Source: GWB1-39-12 sp964435575
GTDB lineage: Bacteria; Patescibacteriota; Microgenomatia; UBA8517
Direction of reading: 5' to 3'
Length of the DNA: 31,578 nucleotides
Assembly: GCA_964435575.1 (NCBI GenBank)
Contig: CAYSZS010000015.1
Location: 1 to 31,578, forward strand
How positions within the stretch are numbered: position 1 is the first letter of the stretch; each line of letters opens with the position of its first letter. A program made the position numbers and the translations under genes. A model generated the notes under the pieces. The model was not told where the DNA came from. It saw nothing but the letters and a program-made list of their open reading frames with translations, and did no database searches. Of the stretch, positions 1 to 8,187 are shown piece after piece.

Positions 1-1045
1 GGGCTGGAGGCACCGGCCCACAGGCAGTATTTCCCACATCATCCATGTCTCCTGAAACAGTGTAGGTCCCAGATCCCGGCGCATATCCAGTAATCTTTAA
101 TACATTCAGATCGGGTGGATTAAGAGTATTATCAGTTGCCGACGCAACCCCGGGAGGACAAGATGCTGCGCTTGTTTCACAAACACTGGCAACGGCAGAA
201 TTTGAAACAGTTACTGTTATTGAATCAACCGCCCCATTCACGGTATTTATGGATATGGGTAGTGTAACGGTCGCTCCGGGAACCAGGTTCACATCACCCG
301 GATTAAGAGTACAGGAAGGGGGCAAAGCGGCGATAACATTGACTACGAAAGAATCTGTATAAGAACCGCAATTTCCTCCCCTTGAACATGAAAAGTTGTA
401 TATATGATCCGCCGTGAGACTGGTTCTTTGTCCACTAACATTATCAGGTACACCTGTTCCGTCCAAAGTGCAACCTTCTACATTACTTGCCGACCAGTGA
501 AGTTCAAAAGTTTCACCCGAGGCAACTGTAATTGGTCCGCCACTTGGCGGATCTCCAATTTTATTTCCAGAAATATCAGCCCAACCACCACCCGGACATC
601 TGCAGACACATGTCGGATCTGCTCCGCTTCTTCTCTGACAAGTTCTGATGTTATTGCAACCCCTTGTATTACACCCCGGTGCTGACGTACCAGTACAAGT
701 ATCTCTTCCGCTATCATCATCAGTCCCACAACATCCACCCTGAGTAAAGATAAATTTGGATGGACACTCTGGATATAAATCAAAGCCCTCACAAACACCC
801 CAATCCCACCTTTCATATGAACAGTTTATTCTGTCGCGGCATTCGATAAGTTTTTGATCCGTCCACCTTTGAACGCAAAAGGAACCAAAACTACTTGGTT
901 CACATCCCTCTGCCCAATCAAGCCGTCTTTCTTCAAAACAAATACCATTGTCACCACACTGAGCATGTGTAACATTTGTAATAAATAAAAAAAAACCGAC
1001 AAATGACACAGTCAACGACAATTTAAATAATTTTATCTTATTCAT
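1..1045 (-). CDS. Secreted Cys-rich protein, C-terminus beyond the window
   Basis: The frame is open without a stop from an ATG at 1045 down to base 2, at least 348 codons, and runs off the left edge. The N-terminus is a clear Sec signal: basic start (NKIKLFKL), a hydrophobic stretch of about 17 residues, and a likely cleavage after THA before QCGDNG. The next 130 residues carry more than 15 cysteines (for example QGGCCGTDDDSG, CVCRCPGGGW) and then give way to threonine/valine-rich segments that resemble Ig-like beta domains (VASGETFELHWSASN; VPGATVTLPISINT). No catalytic motif was seen. The ATG overlaps the stop of the upstream gene by 8 bases, so translation is probably coupled. Likely an extracellular or surface protein stabilised by disulfides; the family was not recognised. 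High confidence that it is coding, low on function. Confidence 0.85.
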   Translation of the reverse strand, partial: MNKIKLFKLSLTVSFVGFFLFITNVTHAQCGDNGICFEERRLDWAEGCEPSSFGSFCVQRWTDQKLIECRDRINCSYERWDWGVCEGFDLYPECPSKFIFTQGGCCGTDDDSGRDTCTGTSAPGCNTRGCNNIRTCQRRSGADPTCVCRCPGGGWADISGNKIGDPPSGGPITVASGETFELHWSASNVEGCTLDGTGVPDNVSGQRTSLTADHIYNFSCSRGGNCGSYTDSFVVNVIAALPPSCTLNPGDVNLVPGATVTLPISINTVNGAVDSITVTVSNSAVASVCETSAASCPPGVASATDNTLNPPDLNVLKITGYAPGSGTYTVSGDMDDVGNTACGPVPPA

Positions 1046-1655
1046 TATCCAGTAGATCTTTATAAACGACGACTGCAGGGATTGTAAGTTCGCTGTCGGG
1101 AATGTGCAATTCTCGAAAATCCCTCAACAACCCTTCCTGGGGTTCAACCTCACTTGCAAGTTTACACAAACTACCCGACTTAAAACAAAATTCGGGATCT
1201 TTTACTCTGGTCGCCTCAGACAGATATTCTATTCCAAATTGCTCGTCTTTTTTCAAATACTGCCCAAGCTCTTCTATTGAAACATAACCAAGTTTACCTG
1301 ACTCTCTGTCTTTAAGATAAACCTGACTTATGATCTTTCCATCTTCAGTATTTCCTCCAAGATATATATTAATCTCATGAGTGACATTTTCAAATGGATA
1401 CGTTGCTTTGATAAACGTATCATTACCCTTCTTATAAATCTCCTTAAAAACTGGCTGTACATAATCTAAACGCCACTCTTTACCTTCTCCTATAGTCACA
1501 TAGTTATTTATAAATACGGGGTAAGCCAACTGAGATCCAGACCTAGTCTGGTCACTTAATTGCAATCGAGTAACGCGGAAATAATATAATCCGATAATAA
1601 TAAAGGTGGAAAAAACAATAAAAAAAATAATATATATAATTTTTTTGTAATTCAT
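1038..1655 (-). CDS. Hypothetical membrane-anchored protein, 205 aa
   Basis: The protein starts with a short basic segment (MNYKK) and one very hydrophobic helix at about residues 6-26, with no evident cleavage site, so it is probably an N-terminal anchor with the rest outside. The remaining 175 residues are polar with alternating beta-type segments and two cysteines 8 residues apart near residue 160, which could form a disulfide. I do not recognise the family. It lies between the 821-residue gene and the secreted Cys-rich gene on the same strand and overlaps the latter by 8 bases, so the two are probably one transcript and may act together at the cell surface. Confidence 0.7.
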   Translation of the reverse strand: MNYKKIIYIIFFIVFSTFIIIGLYYFRVTRLQLSDQTRSGSQLAYPVFINNYVTIGEGKEWRLDYVQPVFKEIYKKGNDTFIKATYPFENVTHEINIYLGGNTEDGKIISQVYLKDRESGKLGYVSIEELGQYLKKDEQFGIEYLSEATRVKDPEFCFKSGSLCKLASEVEPQEGLLRDFRELHIPDSELTIPAVVVYKDLLDNE

Positions 1656-1735
1656 GAATTAATATTAGTATAAAAAAACCTACTTGGTCAATGCTACACC
1701 TTTACAAATGAAGTTTTTAATTAAGTAATAAAAAT

Positions 1736-4201
1736 CTATTGGATTGCAATTAGATCTGCAGCTAAAATAAAATTGTCAGGCCATAAATTATTTTCATTTG
1801 AAGGGTCAAGGATTTGATCCTGATTCTGGGTATCGGCTAGATCACTAAGCCAATAACAATTTCTGGATTCTTCACATAAATTAGAAAAGGCTGGATAAAT
1901 TTTAAAATAGTGTCGAATTTCTAGTTGATCTCCCGGTTCTAATGCGTTTAAAAAAGCCTCCCGAGTAATCCACTGCTTACCCGGTCTGTAGGTTGAACCC
2001 AAATAAAAAATGGGTTGATCATGCTCAACAACAATTCCTCTTGAAGTAACCTCGGTTTTAGGAATCTCACTATCAATAAGCGTTGCGAGGTAAAACTCTC
2101 TTGTTATATCTGGATTTCTCAGATCTGGACTTACAACCTTAATAACCTCAAAACTCACTTCACCTAATCTGTTAAGGTCCTTTGTAAGAATCCCATACTC
2201 CCCTGTATATACAGGATAAGCGTGTCCTGTAATTAAAGTATCGGTGTCATACCCATATTCTGGACCGGTCCAGAATTCTCTTTCACGGGCACCTGCAATC
2301 AATTTTGCATAATATTCAACAAAATCACCTTTCCACTCGTCATTACTAAAGATAAATCGTCTTCCTTCCTCATCATATACATAAATCAATTTGCTTTCTT
2401 CATCATAAACTAAATCTTCAACCGGAATCTGCCAATTCATCAAACCCACTCTGCCAATATCAATAACCGGACTTTCTTCTTTAGGATTTAAAATTGTTCC
2501 CATTGGTTCCTCTACACCATCCCTAACTTGATATAATATTCCATCCTTATATACCAAATTCGCTCCTGCTTCACCCAAATTTCTAATATTACTTTCTAAC
2601 ATTGTTAGAACCTCTGTCGGAGTGGGAGTTGGCTCGAGGGTTAAAGTTGGATCAGGCCCAGCCGCTTGGGCGCTTTGGGCAAGAAGCCCCATTAAAGCAT
2701 CGATAAAAGAGGGAGATACTGGGGTAGGTTGGGGTGAGGGGGTGGGACTTACACCAAGGTCAAATTCCTGTGCATCCAAGCTTTGCTCGATACCTGAAAA
2801 GGGGTCTATATATTTAAGTATCTTGATTTCCCCGTTTTCATTTTTCTCGACCTTAAGAATAAAGATGTCAAAGTATGAAACCCATGAATCTTCTAATTTA
2901 GTATTCCCCACATCATCTGTTAATTCTACCTGAAATTCATCTGCCAAACCTATCGCCACTTCCCCGTTTTCACCTTCGGCAATTACCATCGGAATAAGTT
3001 TACTTTCATTGCCTTTTCCCGGAGGGACATATCTGCCGTCTTGAATATCTACCAAAAAGTACGATTTGCCGTTTCCGTTAGCGTAGCCGCGGGCTTCTGA
3101 TTCTTGGCTTTGAAGTTCGGTTAATTTTATGCCTTTAGGATTAACCATCATCCCCAAATTAAATTGAGCCCTGTTAAAGCTTTCGGCTATTCCCAGCTCC
3201 TCTGGGTTTACTCCTAACTCAACAGTAAAAGACTCATTTACGACCGAACCGCCAAAATTATCCTCAATCGGCAAAATCTCATCAATCCCTTGAGTTACCG
3301 GGTTCACCTCTTGGGATTGGATTTCTTGAACAATGGCGGGTGGCGGGGACGCAGAACTTCCATCGCAGGCCGAAAGTACTAGAGATGCAACCACAAGGGT
3401 TGGTGCTAACTTTCTAGCTGATTTTCGACCTTTCTCTGTCGACATAGCCGAAGCCAACAGTGCAGTAGAAACTACAACTCCAAATGCTGCTAGAACATTT
3501 TCATCCACGTCTCCTTTCTCAGAAACACCGGCAAGAATTCTTTCTACCTCGTCCTCCAAATTAGTGATATCATTGCGATTTACAACTTTAACTAAATCTT
3601 TTATAGTTGATCTGGCCACTTCGCCCAATTCAAGTTCAGCAATTTGTTCTCTGAATAACCCCAGGCCCAATTCATCAAATGCTTTGCTTTTAATATCGGC
3701 TAGTCTTTTTAGGTCTCCTTTGTTTCGATTGCCAATTTCTCTGGTAAATGTCCCCAAACCTTCATCTGTTTTCAAAAATGAGTAAAGTTCTTCTGTGGCG
3801 TTTCGTCTCACAGGCTCAACCTCCGAAGCGGCCAATCCAGAAGTTCTGTCACCAAAAGATTCTGCATCCCCCCTAAGGGTTTCAATCAGGCTACTGAAAC
3901 TAGATAATTGATCCCCAAAAGTATTGGCCATCTCGGGAGCAAACACAGGAGCTTCTGAGCTGTAACCTGATACTTGAAAAGCAGCATTCCCCTTACGCCT
4001 ACCAGGCTGACGGGCTGGTTTTGACTCTCTGGGCCCTTTCAAACTCGCACCCGGGCCTCGACTACCTTCCCTACGCTCCCCAAAAGGTTTCGGGACTCCT
4101 TGTGGGAAAAATTCCCCTGGGGTGGGTATAGGATTAGAAAGAGCTCGAACTAAATTGGGTGCTTTGGCTATAAGTGGTGCTGGATTTTCTACTATCGGCA
4201 T
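1736..4201 (-). CDS. 821-aa hypothetical protein with internal lipobox and Pro/Thr-rich linker
   Basis: Residues 1-90 are Pro/Arg-rich and probably disordered. Residues 95-230 look helical and charged. Two hydrophobic stretches follow, at about 238-252 and 265-278. The second is preceded by M253 and a basic segment (STEKGRKSARK) and ends in LVLSAC at C279, which is a textbook lipoprotein signal sitting in the middle of the frame. Residues 280-480 are beta-rich, 495-535 form a PTPSPQPTP-type linker with a hydrophobic patch, and 560-821 form a C-terminal domain with YDEE and WTGPEYGYDTD segments. No known domain was recognised. Either a cytoplasmic or disordered head is fused to an exported lipoprotein, or translation really starts at M253 (base 3445). 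No clear Shine-Dalgarno precedes either ATG. Confidence 0.75.
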   Translation of the reverse strand: MPIVENPAPLIAKAPNLVRALSNPIPTPGEFFPQGVPKPFGERREGSRGPGASLKGPRESKPARQPGRRKGNAAFQVSGYSSEAPVFAPEMANTFGDQLSSFSSLIETLRGDAESFGDRTSGLAASEVEPVRRNATEELYSFLKTDEGLGTFTREIGNRNKGDLKRLADIKSKAFDELGLGLFREQIAELELGEVARSTIKDLVKVVNRNDITNLEDEVERILAGVSEKGDVDENVLAAFGVVVSTALLASAMSTEKGRKSARKLAPTLVVASLVLSACDGSSASPPPAIVQEIQSQEVNPVTQGIDEILPIEDNFGGSVVNESFTVELGVNPEELGIAESFNRAQFNLGMMVNPKGIKLTELQSQESEARGYANGNGKSYFLVDIQDGRYVPPGKGNESKLIPMVIAEGENGEVAIGLADEFQVELTDDVGNTKLEDSWVSYFDIFILKVEKNENGEIKILKYIDPFSGIEQSLDAQEFDLGVSPTPSPQPTPVSPSFIDALMGLLAQSAQAAGPDPTLTLEPTPTPTEVLTMLESNIRNLGEAGANLVYKDGILYQVRDGVEEPMGTILNPKEESPVIDIGRVGLMNWQIPVEDLVYDEESKLIYVYDEEGRRFIFSNDEWKGDFVEYYAKLIAGAREREFWTGPEYGYDTDTLITGHAYPVYTGEYGILTKDLNRLGEVSFEVIKVVSPDLRNPDITREFYLATLIDSEIPKTEVTSRGIVVEHDQPIFYLGSTYRPGKQWITREAFLNALEPGDQLEIRHYFKIYPAFSNLCEESRNCYWLSDLADTQNQDQILDPSNENNLWPDNFILAADLIAIQ

Positions 4202-4368
4202 GTTTTTATATAAAAGCTTTAATCAGTAAACAATCGGTGCAATCCGCGATTGAACCCTCTGCAACTTAGCTCTCGGCTTTACGCCCTTCGGGCCAATTCT
4301 GTTCGAATACGCCTCGAGATGCGTCAGCTTAAGGGTCGTTTTGCTCTTTTTAAAATATTTATAGCTGT

Positions 4369-4396
4369 AAAACGAAAAACCCTCCGATTTGGAGGG
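4369..4396 (-). terminator. Rho-independent terminator, minus strand
   Basis: Reading the minus strand, CCCTCC-AAATC-GGAGGG is followed at once by TTTTTCGTTTT. No recognised gene ends just before it. It would therefore end a short transcript from 4400-4740, or act as an attenuator in the leader of the 821-residue gene that starts at 4201. Confidence 0.7.
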
Positions 4397-4680
4397 TGTT
4401 AACTTTCAGGGTCTTATTAAACCCATTAAAAAAAGACTTAAATTTTCTGCCATCTTTTTCATTTCTTTTTTTCTTAACGCTTATTGATTATTGATTATGT
4501 CCTTCAGTTTTTCAGTTTTTTAGTTCTTAAGTTAAAGATATTATACCACTTATCCACAAATTTTCCTCTATACGCCCCTTGACGCAGCAAGAGCTCTTAC
4601 TTGCTCTCGAGGTTTAAGTCCTCGCATCACAAGAGAAAGTCTTCGGGGTCTAAGCCACAATCGGTTTACACGATTGCGGC

Positions 4681-4708
4681 TTGACATTCAAAATCTCACA
4701 TTTATACT
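4681..4708 (+). promoter_or_regulatory. Sigma-70-type promoter for the TPR gene
   Basis: TTGACA at 4681-4686, a 16-base spacer and TATACT at 4703-4708. The predicted start is near 4715, leaving a leader of about 29 bases before the ATG at 4744. The -35 box overlaps the end of a hairpin at 4652-4682. Confidence 0.75.
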
Positions 4709-4743
4709 CAATAATGATTAATTTGTTTTCTTCTTAAAATACA

Positions 4744-5436
4744 ATGGATAAAAATCTTGCCCAAGAAGCAATCCTTGCCGCCCTCTCCGGAAAATGGCAG
4801 CTAGCACTCTCCTTAAATAAAGAAATTTTAAAAAGTGAACCCAACGACATCGAAGCACTGAATAGACTGGCCAGAGCCTACTCTGAAATCGGAAACATCA
4901 AAAAAGCAAAAGTAACGGCCCAGAAAGCTTTAAAAATAGATCCTTTTAACCCCATCGCCTCCAAAGCTCTTGAAAAATGGAAAGGCTTGAAAAAAAGCGA
5001 AGTTTATGCACAAAAACCCTCCGATCCCCAAATTTTTTTGGAAGAACCGGGTAGAACCAAAATTTTAAACCTTTTACATTTAGGAAGTCCCAAAATAATG
5101 GCAAAATTAGACGCCGGGGACGAAGTAAAGTTAAATTCTCATCCCCATAAAGTCAGCGTCAATACGTTCGACGGGAAGTATATCGGCAAACTTCCCGACG
5201 ACCTTTCAGCCAGGATTAGGAAATTGATTTCTTTGGGTAATGAGTATCAGGTTTTTATAAAATCAATTGATAAAAATGGTGTCAAAGTTTTTATCAGAGA
5301 AGTTAAACGTTCTCCCAACTTAAATGACATTCCCTCTTTCTCTAGTGAAAAAATCGAATACGTCTCATTCACTCCGCCGGAGCTTGTTCACCGTAAAGAA
5401 GAATTTGAAGTTGAGGCAGAAGAAGACGAAGAATAA
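4744..5436 (+). CDS. Tetratricopeptide-repeat protein, 230 aa
   Basis: Residues 1-75 form about two TPR units: ALSGKWQLALSLNKEILKSE, then DIEALNRLARAYSEIGNIKKAKV and the canonical ending ALKIDPFNPIA. TPRs are protein-interaction scaffolds. Residues 100-190 form a second globular part with a beta-type core (DGKYIGKLPDDLSARI...LISLGNEYQVFIKSI). Its pattern faintly recalls HIRAN-like small beta domains, but I would not assign it. The C-terminus is a strongly acidic tail (EEFEVEAEEDEE). There is no signal peptide or membrane segment, so it is probably cytoplasmic. It has its own near-consensus promoter and runs tail to tail with the next gene, 6 bases apart. Confidence 0.8.
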   Translation: MDKNLAQEAILAALSGKWQLALSLNKEILKSEPNDIEALNRLARAYSEIGNIKKAKVTAQKALKIDPFNPIASKALEKWKGLKKSEVYAQKPSDPQIFLEEPGRTKILNLLHLGSPKIMAKLDAGDEVKLNSHPHKVSVNTFDGKYIGKLPDDLSARIRKLISLGNEYQVFIKSIDKNGVKVFIREVKRSPNLNDIPSFSSEKIEYVSFTPPELVHRKEEFEVEAEEDEE

Positions 5437-5442
5437 TTTTTT

Positions 5443-6369
5443 TCAAAATTCGCTCCCAAATTTCTTTCCCAATACAATTTCCAGATCAAAGTTTCCCTCA
5501 GGATAACCCGGCATAGGTTGGCAACTAAATAAATTTCTGATTAATTCCCCTATTCTTTTGTCGTTACTTTTAACCAGACAAACGATATCAATCTCGCTCT
5601 CCCTGGTAATTGACGAAACTTTTCCTCCCAATACTTCGAGAACCTGAGTTAGCTCTTGGGTGGAATTAGTTTCCCCTGTTCTGTCTCTTAGATTAATACG
5701 GAAGGGTCCTTTAGACATTTGGGGGTCGGCAAAAATAATTGCGATTCTTTGGGGAATTTTTCCCTCCAGCTTAAAGCCGTAAGTTCCGTCAGAAAGTGTA
5801 GCTTTTCTTAGATAACCTGTTTCTTCAAGATGAATTTCGACCCTTTTCGAATTTTCTATCCCTAATGAAAAAAAAGCCAAACCAAGTTTGTCCCCCAAAC
5901 CTAAATTTGTGTCATATCGACCGAATATTGCTTTAGTAAACCCCAAAGCGCTGGAACCGCTTAACCCCAAGCTTTGTTTATCTGCCCAAACAAAAGCCGG
6001 GAATTTAAAATGCCGGGTTACTGTTTTAGCCAAAAGAGCGCCTTTTTCACCTTCCTGATAGCCAAGCTGCCAGACGCTAGCGAGTTTCCAAACTCCCAGA
6101 TTTTTAGCTACTTCTACTTCCGTTTCCCCCGGAATCGAAATGCTTATAATCTCGTTAACCTCCGGATCAAATGTTGTAACGATAACGTCGTCTTCCGAGT
6201 CTCGGGTTACAATAGTAATCTTATCTTCTCCGTTCCAAAAGCTTCTATTTAATAATATTACCAAGCCAATAAGTACACCGGCAAAAATGACTAAATAAAA
6301 AAATATCTTAAATTTAGGTCGGGCCTTCTGCAAACGCAGGGCCTTCTTTTTACGTCTTTGGGCAGGCAT
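5443..6369 (-). CDS. Membrane-anchored protein, weakly LytR/CpsA/Psr-like
   Basis: A strongly basic N-terminus (RRKKKALRLQKARPK) precedes one membrane helix at about residues 23-44, with the rest outside the cell. The next segment (VIVTTFDPEVNEIISISIPGET) resembles the start of the LytR/CpsA/Psr fold, in which phosphotransferases attach polymers to the cell wall (typical pattern: variable-hydrophobic, then SIPRD). The key arginine after SIP is replaced by glycine, and the usual YGGV and DALAYVR blocks were not found. The last 80 residues (ELTQVLEVLGGKVSS...CLVKSNDK) resemble the LytR C-terminal domain. It may be a degenerate or non-catalytic relative. Confident that it is coding; the family call is tentative. 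Confidence 0.6.
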   Translation of the reverse strand: MPAQRRKKKALRLQKARPKFKIFFYLVIFAGVLIGLVILLNRSFWNGEDKITIVTRDSEDDVIVTTFDPEVNEIISISIPGETEVEVAKNLGVWKLASVWQLGYQEGEKGALLAKTVTRHFKFPAFVWADKQSLGLSGSSALGFTKAIFGRYDTNLGLGDKLGLAFFSLGIENSKRVEIHLEETGYLRKATLSDGTYGFKLEGKIPQRIAIIFADPQMSKGPFRINLRDRTGETNSTQELTQVLEVLGGKVSSITRESEIDIVCLVKSNDKRIGELIRNLFSCQPMPGYPEGNFDLEIVLGKKFGSEF

Positions 6370-6448
6370 GGTTTTTCTGACTGATTATTTGCTAATAATA
6401 TTTTGTTCTAATTAATCTCGTTTTCGGATTATTATTGTTATTTAACCG

Positions 6449-6482
6449 ATGCGAATGATAATAATATTCGTGTCATTCGCAT
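6449..6482. repeat. 10-bp perfect inverted repeat downstream of the Kef gene
   Basis: ATGCGAATGA (6449-6458) and TCATTCGCAT (6473-6482) enclose a 14-base AT-rich loop. It lies 28 bases after the stop of the antiporter gene and about 80 bases before the start of the next minus-strand gene. No U-tract follows on the minus strand, so it may be an operator, an mRNA-stabilising hairpin or a non-canonical terminator. Confidence 0.6.
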
Positions 6483-6509
6483 GCTCATAGGCATTTTTTG
6501 CATCGCTCT

Positions 6510-8177
6510 TTATGTAAATATTAACCTATTAAAATGGTTTTTGCCGACTTTGGCTAACTTATCCCCTGAAAACCCATAGGTCTTAATAATGTGTCTAATG
6601 TGGTCTCCGGCTACAACATCGGGAACTATAACATAATTTGCACCTGATTCATAAAACTTCAATGCATTAGTCCTTGTGCTTGCCGTAAAGATTGACAGAG
6701 GTTTTTTAGCTAGTTTTCTGATATATTCCAGTAGAACCAAATTGTCTGTCAAGCCGTCAATCGTAGATATGATTAATTTGGCCTGATCTAAAGAAACAGC
6801 CTCTAAAATCTCCGGGTCTGCTATATCCCCAAAAATGACCGGATAGTTCTCGGCTGTCAACTTCTTATAAACTTCAGGGTTAAAATCAACAATTACAAAC
6901 GATATATTTTTCTTTTTAAATAAAGATAAAAGTCGATAACCGGTGCGATAGCAACCTATAAGCACTATATGATCCTCCAACACTTCGTCTTTTAAAAGAC
7001 TTATTTCCTGGGTGTTTTTTCTCTCGAAAATCTTAAGGTTATCCTTGATTTTAAGATATAGTTTATCAGCCCCCAGAATCAAATAAGTTGACATTGTCAT
7101 TGTTATAGCAGCTATTGTAACCGTGAGTGCAACATGAGATTGGCTGATGTGACCAAGACTATAACCCATTGCCACGACTATCAAAGAAAACTCCGAAATC
7201 TGGGCAACCGTCACCGAGGCCAAAAACGAAGTCCGTCTTTTAAATCTCAAAAATCCCATAACTATCATTACAATAATCGGATTTCCCACCAGAACCAGAA
7301 GTGAATAGATTATGGCCGGAAGCAAAATTTCCGACAAATTTCCGACTACCAAATTTGAACCTAAGCCCAAAAAAAATATTGTAAGAAAAAAGTCCCGTAA
7401 AGGCCTTGTCCTCGAAGCAATCTCCAAATGTTCAGGTAAATTGGAAAGAGCCAATCCAGCCAAAAATCCGCCTATTTCCAGAGTAAAACCAATCTTGGTA
7501 ACAAGCGCAGATAAGCCAAGCGCCCAGGCGATGCTGACAATAAATAATAGCTCGCTTGAATTCGCAACATATTTTTCGAAAAGGTTAGGTAATATTTTTT
7601 TAGAAAGGATCCAAAGAGTTGCTAATAGTAAAAGTGCTTTGATTGCTAATGACGAAAGGTCGGCAAATTCTATCCCTCCCCTTCCGAAACCGGATAGGAA
7701 AATTAAAATTACAATTGCGACGAAATCCTGAACCAGTAAAAACCCGACAGATATTTTCCCATACAAGCTTCCCAAAGCGTTTTTTTCAGAGAGAAGTTTA
7801 ACTATTATTATCGTTGACGAAAAAGAAACAGCAATTGCCAAATAGGAAGAGGTAACCAAATTAAACCCAAGTAGAATCCCCAGCAACATCCCAACACCAA
7901 ATGTAAAGACTATTTGACCGATGCCCGTGTAGAAAGCCGCCTTCCCTACGGTCGGAAGTTCCCTGACATTCATTTCCAGGCCAACAAGAAACAGCAAAAG
8001 CGCGACTCCAACTTTACCCAATCCCTCAACTAGGGTATTGTCCTTCAATAAACCTGTTACGGCAAGCAAAAAACCGGCAAAAAGGTAGCCTATAAGAATT
8101 GGTTGTCTTAATCTTTTGACTAGTATTCCAAAGATAGCGGCCGTTGACAAAAGTATCGCGATCTGTGAAAAGTCCAT
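6510..8177 (-). CDS. Kef-type monovalent cation:proton antiporter (CPA2) with C-terminal RCK/TrkA-N domain
   Basis: This 555-residue membrane protein has about 12 hydrophobic helices over residues 1-370, opening with a typical CPA2 start (MDFSQIAILLSTAAIFGILVKRLRQP region) and an early GLEM segment. Residues 400-530 form a Rossmann-type RCK_N domain (HIVLIGCYRTGYRLLSLF, then VIVDFNPEVY and PVIFGDIADPEIL), which binds a nucleotide and gates the transporter in Kef proteins. The glycine loop is GCYRTG instead of the usual GxGxxG, so NAD-type binding may be altered. I chose the ATG at 8177; one 12 codons upstream (8213) would overlap the preceding gene by 26 bases. It exchanges K+ or Na+ for protons. 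It is probably co-transcribed with the pseudouridine synthase gene. Confidence 0.92.
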   Translation of the reverse strand: MDFSQIAILLSTAAIFGILVKRLRQPILIGYLFAGFLLAVTGLLKDNTLVEGLGKVGVALLLFLVGLEMNVRELPTVGKAAFYTGIGQIVFTFGVGMLLGILLGFNLVTSSYLAIAVSFSSTIIIVKLLSEKNALGSLYGKISVGFLLVQDFVAIVILIFLSGFGRGGIEFADLSSLAIKALLLLATLWILSKKILPNLFEKYVANSSELLFIVSIAWALGLSALVTKIGFTLEIGGFLAGLALSNLPEHLEIASRTRPLRDFFLTIFFLGLGSNLVVGNLSEILLPAIIYSLLVLVGNPIIVMIVMGFLRFKRRTSFLASVTVAQISEFSLIVVAMGYSLGHISQSHVALTVTIAAITMTMSTYLILGADKLYLKIKDNLKIFERKNTQEISLLKDEVLEDHIVLIGCYRTGYRLLSLFKKKNISFVIVDFNPEVYKKLTAENYPVIFGDIADPEILEAVSLDQAKLIISTIDGLTDNLVLLEYIRKLAKKPLSIFTASTRTNALKFYESGANYVIVPDVVAGDHIRHIIKTYGFSGDKLAKVGKNHFNRLIFT

Positions 8178-8187
8178 TAGTTCCAGC

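Larger units (their letters stand above)
4202..4743. other. Gene-free stretch with several hairpins
   Basis: No convincing gene lies in these 540 bases. The first part holds GCCC-TTC-GGGC at 4281-4291. The right part holds three consecutive hairpins: AGCAAG/CTTGCT (4586-4591 with 4600-4605), CGAGG/CCTCG (4608-4612 with 4620-4624), and a 12-position stem with one mismatch at 4652-4663 with 4671-4682. A minus-strand terminator lies at 4369-4396 and a plus-strand promoter at 4681-4708. The hairpin run could be a small structured RNA, but no known family was recognised. Confidence 0.5.

Noticed and set aside
478..816. Open frame of 112 codons on the minus strand
   Set aside because: It lies out of frame inside the secreted Cys-rich gene, which has a signal peptide, a coherent composition and an open frame to the window edge.
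4215..4330. tRNA-like piece on the minus strand (GGGTTCAATC)
   Set aside because: No acceptor, D or anticodon stem can be built around it. It is probably just part of the hairpin-rich spacer.
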